This document shows, in pieces, positions 58,540 to 64,000 of a stretch of DNA of 64,000 nucleotides (position 1 is the stretch's first letter; each line of letters starts with the position of its first letter). A model generated the notes under the pieces. It did not search any database, was not told where the DNA came from, and was given only the letters and a program-made list of their open reading frames with translations. Source of the DNA: Corynebacterium sp. ES2730-CONJ (GTDB lineage: Bacteria; Actinomycetota; Actinomycetes; Mycobacteriales; Mycobacteriaceae); contig NZ_JANUXZ010000001.1 of NCBI RefSeq assembly GCF_024834055.1, positions 372,001-436,000 of the forward strand, in the 5' to 3' direction. The position numbers and the translations under genes were made by a program.

Positions 58540-59472
58540 CTAAGAATTGCCAGCGCGCACTACGTCGAGCGCATGACGGAGGTCCGGTGGATATGGTGAG
58601 CAGATCTCCATCCATTTACCCGAGGCGGGGTGCTCGAAACCGAGTCTAACCGCGTGCAGCCATTGCCGCTCTAGGCCTAAGCGCTGTGCCATAACCGGAT
58701 CGGAGCCGTACATCGGATCACCGCAACACGGGTGATGCAGTGCAGCTGTGTGCACGCGAATTTGGTGCGTCCGCCCAGTTTCAAGGTGTACTTCTAAAAG
58801 CGAGGCCTCCACGAAAGCTTCTAGGGTTTCATAGTGGGTAACCGCATATTTACCGTCAGTGGTCACCGCGAACTTCCATCCCGAACTTGGGTGGCGGCCA
58901 ATGGGGGCCTCAATTGTCCCCTGGAAGGGATCCATATGACCTTGCACGAGCGCATGATAGGTCTTCTTGACGGTCCGCTCCTTAAAGGCGCGCTTGAGTA
59001 TCGCATAACCGCGCTCGCTCGCCGCCACTACCATGACACCTGAGGTGCCAACGTCTAGACGTTGCACGATTCCGTTGCGTTCTGGGGGGCCGGAGGTAGA
59101 TATTCGAAAACCCGCAGCGGCTAAACCCCCAACAACAGTGGGACCTTCCCAGCCCACCGTGGGGTGGGCAGCTACTCCTACCGGTTTATCTACCGCTATC
59201 ACATCCTCGTCAGCATAGAGGATGTCGAGGCCCTCAACAGGTTCGGCTTTGGGTTCTAGCGGCTCCTGTGGCGCAGGAAGAAGCACTTCGAGAAGGCCAC
59301 CTGGGGTGATCTTATCTGCCTTTCCCAGGATTTTCCCATCGACTGATATATCGCCATTAGTGGCGAGCTCAGCGGCAACGGTGCGTGAAATCCCAAGCAA
59401 TTTGGACATGGCAGCGTCGACACGCATTCCATCTAAACCTTCGGGGATTGAGAAGGTGCGGTGTTCTCTCAC
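58540..59472 (-). CDS. RluD-family 23S rRNA/tRNA pseudouridine synthase
   Basis: 310 aa. N-terminal S4 domain ([20 protein letters not shown]), then catalytic core [33 protein letters not shown] with the catalytic Asp, and [20 protein letters not shown]. The usual RLDKxTSG is RLDVGTSG as in many actinobacteria. Target site not determinable. ATGA overlap with lspA, which precedes it. Confidence 0.95.
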   Translation of the reverse strand: MREHRTFSIPEGLDGMRVDAAMSKLLGISRTVAAELATNGDISVDGKILGKADKITPGGLLEVLLPAPQEPLEPKAEPVEGLDILYADEDVIAVDKPVGVAAHPTVGWEGPTVVGGLAAAGFRISTSGPPERNGIVQRLDVGTSGVMVVAASERGYAILKRAFKERTVKKTYHALVQGHMDPFQGTIEAPIGRHPSSGWKFAVTTDGKYAVTHYETLEAFVEASLLEVHLETGRTHQIRVHTAALHHPCCGDPMYGSDPVMAQRLGLERQWLHAVRLGFEHPASGKWMEICSPYPPDLRHALDVVRAGNS

Positions 59473-59954
59473 TGGGCACTCCTCTCCGCGAGGAGCGAAC
59501 GTACCACATAGATCGCGATTCCTATGGTGAGGCAGGCGTCGGCAAAGTTGAAAACCGCGAACCGTGAGACCGAAATATAGTCAACAACATGCCCAAAAAA
59601 GAATCCTGGAGGTCGTATCAAACGATCAATAAGGTTTCCCAGGGTGCCACCGCCGACAAGACCAAGGACGATACCGACCCACACCGTATTAACACGGAAC
59701 GAAAAAACTAGAATGCCAATGAGCACGACCGTTTTAATGAGCGTAAATAGCCACGTCGTACTCGAGCCCAGGGAGAAGGCGGCACCAGAATTGAAGGCGA
59801 GACGAATGCTCAGCCACTCCCCCACGATCGGCCATCTGTCACCGCGGGCGATATTGGCGAGGATCCACTCTTTGATGCCTTGGTCTAGGAGAGCCAAGAT
59901 CACGATGATCCCCCAGATCATGCCAGTTAAATATAAGCTTTTCGATCTCTGCAC
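59469..59954 (-). CDS. lspA: Lipoprotein signal peptidase LspA
   Basis: About 161 aa, four-helix membrane aspartyl protease that cleaves diacylglyceryl-modified prolipoproteins. [30 protein letters not shown] and the catalytic pair in [20 protein letters not shown] and [14 protein letters not shown] (two Asp) are intact. The frame stays open to 60116 but overlaps the divergent lipoprotein gene; the GTG at 59954 gives the usual size, although its ribosome site is poor. Pairs functionally with lgt. Confidence 0.93.
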   Translation of the reverse strand: MQRSKSLYLTGMIWGIIVILALLDQGIKEWILANIARGDRWPIVGEWLSIRLAFNSGAAFSLGSSTTWLFTLIKTVVLIGILVFSFRVNTVWVGIVLGLVGGGTLGNLIDRLIRPPGFFFGHVVDYISVSRFAVFNFADACLTIGIAIYVVRSLLAERSAQ

Positions 59955-60023
59955 CCTCTTATCTTTGCAAAAGGTCCCTCTTTTCGCTACCTTGCCCCCG
60001 CTACCAACAGGTAGGCTACGTAC

Positions 60024-60953
60024 ATGTTTTCTCTCTCTCGTACCCTTGTCAGTCTTTCGGTAGCCATCATATTGACAGGTATTGCAGGATGTAGTGTCAC
60101 CGGTGAGCGCGATCAAGTACCGGTTGACCAGGCTGTAGGTCTAGCGCTACAGCCCCCACGAGTTCGACTTATTGAGAAAGGAGAAAGCCCCCGCAACCCC
60201 CTGATCTTTCAGGATCACAACACCCCCACTCAAGCAGCGACCGTGAAGGTCGGGTCCTCGCTGAGTCAGCAGATATCGACCGGCGATACGCTCAGCCTCC
60301 AGCCTTCCTTAGACGCGGCGTCACCTGCGGTGACCACGCTTAAGGTCACTGCGGAGAGCGTCCCTGCTCAGCAATCCGAAGAGTCCACTCGAAGCGTTTT
60401 TCTCAAGGTACGCAGCGCCAATTCCGATACCGATCTCGATACTGCCCGCGGCTTCGGTTTTGGATGGTTCGCTGACGATTCCGGGAGGATCTCTTCCGTT
60501 AATTTTGCTGCTCCCACTCAGGCCACAGATGCTGCTCGAGCCCAGACAGAAGACAGTTTGCTGACCCTGGTGGGGCTACCGGTAGTTTTCCCCCAAGAGC
60601 CCGTTGGGGTCGGCGCTAGATGGACAGTTGAATCACGGATCACTAGTGCTTCCGCCAGCTACTTACAGGATATGACCTTCGAGCTTCTCGAGCGATTTGG
60701 ATCTGTGGTGCGACTAGGAGTGAGTGTTCAGCAACGTCCCTCGCAGGGAGCCATCGAGGCTCAAGGGGAAAAACTAGAGGTTATCAGCGCCGAGAGTGTA
60801 AGCGAAGGCGAGTTAGTCATTGATACCTCCCACCCGCTGCCTGTTTCCGGTAGTTTAAAAATTATCGCGCGAGTTATATATGCAGCCGCGGGTAATGAGG
60901 TGCGGGTGGTACAAGATAACAGCACCGTTGTGGAGTTCGTTCCACCGCAGTAA
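60024..60953 (+). CDS. Secreted lipoprotein, possibly DUF6263-like
   Basis: 309 aa. Lipobox IAGC with Cys near 23, then a disordered linker and a beta-rich exported domain (ARGFGFGWFADDSGRISSVN, GLPVVFPQEPVGVGARWTVE, KIIARVIYAAAGNEVRVVQD) reminiscent of secreted DUF6263 proteins; this assignment is tentative. Divergent from lspA. Function unknown. Confidence 0.8.
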   Translation: MFSLSRTLVSLSVAIILTGIAGCSVTGERDQVPVDQAVGLALQPPRVRLIEKGESPRNPLIFQDHNTPTQAATVKVGSSLSQQISTGDTLSLQPSLDAASPAVTTLKVTAESVPAQQSEESTRSVFLKVRSANSDTDLDTARGFGFGWFADDSGRISSVNFAAPTQATDAARAQTEDSLLTLVGLPVVFPQEPVGVGARWTVESRITSASASYLQDMTFELLERFGSVVRLGVSVQQRPSQGAIEAQGEKLEVISAESVSEGELVIDTSHPLPVSGSLKIIARVIYAAAGNEVRVVQDNSTVVEFVPPQ

Positions 60954-61495
60954 AAAGGTAGTGGAGATACTAGGTGCAGCCACCTCCCTGCCCACGGCCA
61001 CACAGGCGTCATGAGGTCAATAGATTTATAGGAACGAACATGTATATAGGTCCTGTCGCACTGAGCAATTAGAGTCTTTGAGCCAAGATCATAGGGGGGA
61101 AGATTGTGCAGCTTGCTCGCAGAGATGCCAGTGAAAGCAACCTTCAGCTCTGGAGTGTAGCGTAGGTACGCGGTGCGCACAGGCAGATTGATGATGCACT
61201 TATCGACGACTCTAGGCGGTGTGGACGCCGTGAGCGCGCTATCTCATCGAGCATAGGATACCCCCACTGCTGTGGTGAGGGGATCAAGCGGTCCCCGCAT
61301 TCCCTGCTTCGCGGGGTGCCGGACTCGAGGCACCGGGCGGCCGCTGGAGTGCGTGCTCGCACGGAAAGCAGTAAGGCATAGGTGGTGATCGCGCCATCAG
61401 CGCTGGTGTATAGCTGGTTTTATGTGGTGAGTTGCTGAAACGCTCTCTATAGCCTAAGCGCATCTTCTCGTCGAGCACGAGATACCACATACACA
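60954..61495. other. 0.54-kb region without a gene, structure-rich
   Basis: Short frames on both strands (for example 61144-61362 minus) look like noise with no recognisable product. The most notable content is the group of hairpins at 61262-61362. No tRNA, tmRNA, RNase P or 4.5S RNA signature was found. Confidence 0.5.
61262..61362. ncRNA. Candidate structured RNA: cluster of four short hairpins
   Basis: Within 100 bp: CCCCAC paired across GTGAGGGG (loose), CCCCGC 61293-61298 with GCGGGG 61311-61316, GGTGCC 61315-61320 with GGCACC 61329-61334, and GTGCG 61349-61353 with CGCAC 61358-61362. The second and third share two bases, so alternative pairings are possible. GC content rises sharply here. 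Strand unknown. May simply be a decayed sequence. Confidence 0.25.
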
Positions 61496-61522
61496 ACACC
61501 CCTTGGGAATCCCAAGGGGTGT
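61496..61522. terminator. Terminator of the cyclophilin gene
   Basis: Perfect 12-bp stem ACACCCCTTGGG / CCCAAGGGGTGT with a 3-base loop, 13 bp after the cyclophilin stop. No strong T-tract, so orientation cannot be fixed. Confidence 0.7.
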
Positions 61523-61534
61523 GACTTTGCTAGG

Positions 61535-62236
61535 TTATTTCTTTTTCGGCGCTGATATGCTAACTTTTTCGATCTCCACACTCTGTGCGGGTGGGCCATC
61601 GACTGCGCCATCTTTGACTCCATGAGCAGCGATATCCCTAAGAACGTCCATCCCTTCAGGTTCCACGGTTCCAAAGAGTGTGTAGTTAGGGGGCAATGGG
61701 GAGTCTTTGTAGTTGATGAAGAACTGAGATCCGTTGGTATCAGGGCCCGCATTAGCCATGGCTACAGTGCCGGCCATATAGAGTCCTTGCGCAGATTCTC
61801 CAACCGGATATTCATCGGCAAAGCGGAAGCCGGGGCCACCTCGTCCGGTTCCCTCTGGGTCGCCGCACTGGAGCACATAGATCCCGTCAGTAGTCAGACG
61901 ATGGCACACCGTATTGGTGTAGAAGCCGGACTTCGCCAGGTGAGCGATAATCGCCGAGGTACAGGGAGCTTTGTGCGGGTCAAGGGTTAAGGGGATATCG
62001 CCGCGGTTAGTTTCAAAGACTAAGGAGACCGGGTCAGATAGTTTGTCTTCCGGGAGTTTTTCGGAGATATCACCGAATCCCTCTGCCGTGATACCACACT
62101 CAGCGGCGAAAACCGCTGTCGCGTCTTGCGCTGCTTCGCCATTTGGTGCCGTCGATGAGTTATCAGTACTGCACCCTGCGATAAGAGCACCACTACTTAA
62201 GGTGATCAGGGCTATCTTGGCTAAGCTCTTCATCAA
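61535..62236 (-). CDS. Secreted cyclophilin-type peptidyl-prolyl isomerase lipoprotein
   Basis: 233 aa. Signal peptide with lipobox IAGC (Cys about 22), a short linker, then a cyclophilin domain: SLVFETNRGDIPLTLDPHKA, SGFYTNTVCHRLTTDGIYVL, GRGGPGFRFADE and TNGSQFFINYKDSPLPPNYT. It would assist folding of exported proteins at the membrane surface. Codes immediately downstream (39 bp) of the MTB12-like gene on the same strand. Confidence 0.94.
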   Translation of the reverse strand: MMKSLAKIALITLSSGALIAGCSTDNSSTAPNGEAAQDATAVFAAECGITAEGFGDISEKLPEDKLSDPVSLVFETNRGDIPLTLDPHKAPCTSAIIAHLAKSGFYTNTVCHRLTTDGIYVLQCGDPEGTGRGGPGFRFADEYPVGESAQGLYMAGTVAMANAGPDTNGSQFFINYKDSPLPPNYTLFGTVEPEGMDVLRDIAAHGVKDGAVDGPPAQSVEIEKVSISAPKKK

Positions 62237-62275
62237 TTCTTCGTCGCCGTCCTGTATCTTTCTGGTTAATATTTT

Positions 62276-62881
62276 CTACGCTGCTGGTGGGGCTGGTGGC
62301 ATCTCAGCATCTTCTGGGGACGCTGGCACCCCAGGGTTCTCAGGAGCAGCAGGCTCATTACCTAAGGTCTCATTACATAGCGGTGGGACCTGTTCGGGAG
62401 TGACCGTATTGGTAATTAGGGTACAGGCCCAGGATTGGGATAGCTTCCAGTGCCCATCTTCGTAGATGAATTCTACATTCTCCGCTGGTTGAGGTTCCCG
62501 ATCCGGCAGCATGAAATTGACCGTTGCCAGTACTGAGTCAGGGGTATAACCGGGAAGAATGGGCTGAACCACTTGGAACTCTGCACCTGATTCCAACTTA
62601 GAATCGGTCATGACCTGGAAGAGCTCTGGTACAGTTTCGCCACCTTGGACTGTTTTGGTCTTCTCTTCCACTGGCACGTTGGGGTCGGCTGCGAGAGCCA
62701 AGAGTGCATTGAGTTCCTCGGCAGTAGGCAGACTGGGGGCCATAGCCTCCGTGGGACTCATCGTGGTCTCTGTAGGGGCCACCGTATCGGTGGTTGCATC
62801 GGTATCGGTCGAGCAGGCACTCAAACTGAATGCGGTGGTGGCAGCAAGCGCTAGGGCCGCGATTTTCGACGAGGTCATCAA
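62276..62881 (-). CDS. MTB12-like secreted lipoprotein
   Basis: 201 aa. Lipobox LSAC (Cys about 23), Thr/Pro-rich linker, then a domain resembling the mycobacterial low-molecular-weight antigen MTB12: LPTAEELNALLALAADPNVP, KTKTVQGGETVP, then NVEFIYEDGHWKLSQSW. Ends in a Pro/Ala/Glu tail (ENPGVPASPEDAEMPPAPPA). Function of MTB12 proteins is unknown. Same broad plan as the lipoprotein at 43298. Confidence 0.85.
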   Translation of the reverse strand: MMTSSKIAALALAATTAFSLSACSTDTDATTDTVAPTETTMSPTEAMAPSLPTAEELNALLALAADPNVPVEEKTKTVQGGETVPELFQVMTDSKLESGAEFQVVQPILPGYTPDSVLATVNFMLPDREPQPAENVEFIYEDGHWKLSQSWACTLITNTVTPEQVPPLCNETLGNEPAAPENPGVPASPEDAEMPPAPPAA

Positions 62882-62992
62882 AGAAATCTCCTTTATCGGT
62901 TCACGATCGGATCTAATCCCTCTAGACTATCGCAGGAATATCCTCAGGGCGAAAAATTCTCGCACCACCAGCCACTGTGGCACCCTATATCT

Positions 62993-63928
62993 ATGAGCTC
63001 TCCTACCTTGCCCAAGATTGTTGTCGTGACCACCGGCGGAACCATCGCTTCCGTGGCACATGCCGGCGGCGCTCGCCATCCAGAAATTACTGGCGAAAAA
63101 CTCATCGCCCCGATTCGCCAGCGTTTTCATGATCAGTGCACGTTTGAGGTCAGGTCTGTTGGCGTCATTGACTCGTCCGCCATGACCTTTGCCACCATCG
63201 ACACCATCGTTACTGTCTGCCACGAAGCCCTGCGCGATCCCACGGTAACGGGTGTCATAGTCACGCACGGAACCGATTCGATGGAAGAGACAGCGATCGC
63301 CCTCGATACCTTCCACACCGACGCTCGCCCGATTGTTGTTACTGGCTCCCAGGAACCGTTCGATTCGGAGCACTATGACGGCTACGATAATCTTGCTGAT
63401 GCTGTAATAGTCGCTTTAGATTCAAGCGCTCGTAATATAGGAGTACTGGTCACCTTCGGTCGCGCGGTCCTAGCCGCACGCGGAATGATGAAATGGCATA
63501 CCAGAGACTTCCTCGGTTTTGCCACGAATGCACCCGAGGAACCCGAGCGGGCAGAGCCGGTGCCGGTGGTTCCACTTGAAGATATTCGGGTTGACATTAT
63601 TTATGCTTATCCTGGGGCTCCGCGCACTCTTGTCGATGCTGCTCTAGCAGCTGGAGCGAACGGTCTTGTTGTCGAGGCGATGGGGGCCGGAAATGTTGGT
63701 GCTGAGATGGCGGCGGCGTTGATCGACGCCCGTGAGAAAAATATTCCCGTTGTGATAAGCACGCGTGTGCCCAGAGGCGAAGTGAATGCATTGTACGGCG
63801 GGGCGGGCGGTGGTAGTACTCTCAAGGCCCATGGTGTCGTAGGCTCGCGCTATTTTCGCAGCGCCCAGGCTCGCGTGCTCCTCGCGATTGCCATCGCCTC
63901 AGGCCGTGTGCCGGAAACTCTCTTTTAG
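62993..63928 (+). CDS. Type II-like L-asparaginase
   Basis: 311 aa, N-terminal nucleophile-Thr amidohydrolase making aspartate and ammonia from asparagine. VVTTGGTIASVAHAGG contains the nucleophile Thr and VIVTHGTDSMEETAIALD the second Thr with Lys-Asp-type loop; then GSQEPFDSEHYDGYDNLADA. No signal peptide, so it acts in the cytoplasm. Divergent from the MTB12-like gene. Confidence 0.93.
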   Translation: MSSPTLPKIVVVTTGGTIASVAHAGGARHPEITGEKLIAPIRQRFHDQCTFEVRSVGVIDSSAMTFATIDTIVTVCHEALRDPTVTGVIVTHGTDSMEETAIALDTFHTDARPIVVTGSQEPFDSEHYDGYDNLADAVIVALDSSARNIGVLVTFGRAVLAARGMMKWHTRDFLGFATNAPEEPERAEPVPVVPLEDIRVDIIYAYPGAPRTLVDAALAAGANGLVVEAMGAGNVGAEMAAALIDAREKNIPVVISTRVPRGEVNALYGGAGGGSTLKAHGVVGSRYFRSAQARVLLAIAIASGRVPETLF

Positions 63929-64000
63929 AAATCTTCCTCAGCTAGGTTGTCTGGCCACGCCAGGCTCGCTATAGGATCAGCCGGCTCTAGGAGGGGATCG
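63925..64000 (-). CDS. C-terminal end of an unidentified minus-strand protein
   Basis: The last 24 codons (reading DPLLEPADPIASLAWPDNLA then EEDF and stop) run in from the right edge. Its stop overlaps the asparaginase stop by four bases (TTAG). Acidic tail; family not recognised. Confidence 0.5.
   Translation of the reverse strand, partial: DPLLEPADPIASLAWPDNLAEEDF

Noticed and set aside
60954..61495. RNase P, tmRNA or 4.5S RNA in the structure-rich gap
   Set aside because: Their conserved core sequences were looked for and not found on either strand.

Overview
The window reads as a chromosomal segment of a Corynebacterium species. The evidence is corynebacterial gene order as I remember it from C. 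glutamicum (trmD-rimM / rpsP / ffh-glnD-glnK-ftsY / smc / mutM-rnc / gdhA / glgP / pyk-lgt / trpC-like / impA / glgX / relS / ilvA / dnaE / lspA), a GlnK/GlnD nitrogen module, corynebacterial-type HisA and HisB remnants, many GTG starts and several likely leaderless genes. No rRNA, tRNA, CRISPR array, prophage or intact insertion sequence is visible. Most of the window is core housekeeping DNA.

Layout. 1-5.6 kb: luciferase-like monooxygenase (cut by the edge), trmD-rimM with divergent cupin gene, a large helical-repeat protein and rpsP. 5.8-18.7 kb (all minus): ffh, glnD-glnK, ftsY, a 1140-residue protein of unknown function, and smc. 18.7-26.6 kb: a 1.1-kb gap with decayed sequence, an alanine:cation symporter, a small secreted protein, mutM-rnc-DUF177, a DivIVA-like coiled coil and gdhA with two AmtR-like boxes. 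27-35 kb (plus): glycerate kinase, a GalT-like DUF4921 protein, an M20 amidohydrolase, glycogen phosphorylase and an orphan sugar-binding lipoprotein. 35.4-44 kb (minus): pyk, lgt, then a block that matches the histidine region of other corynebacteria but with the pathway eroded. 44-53.4 kb: TetR regulator, glgX, exonuclease-BRCT protein, relS, S4 protein, yigZ, ilvA and a translationally coupled pair of secreted proteins. 53.5-64 kb: dnaE, rarD, rluD-lspA, several lipoproteins, a cyclophilin and asparaginase, ending inside another minus-strand gene.

Functional links. glgP and glgX together give glycogen degradation. ffh and ftsY give co-translational targeting, and lgt and lspA process the lipoproteins of which this window has five. 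glnK, glnD and gdhA form the nitrogen-control and assimilation arm, but amtB, which precedes glnK in C. glutamicum, is missing.

The most striking signal is the histidine block. A HisA-like ORF has lost its second catalytic Asp loop and about 60 residues, and a HisB-like ORF has lost almost all metal-binding histidines. A TrpC-like ORF nearby lacks two catalytic residues. hisF, hisI, hisH, hisC and hisD are absent from this block, yet the retained frames are open and still overlap their neighbours. Either this is recent decay in a histidine-requiring organism or these are retained pseudoenzymes. The second candidate for new biology is the large uncharacterised protein between smc and ftsY. Statements about other species are from memory; no search was run.
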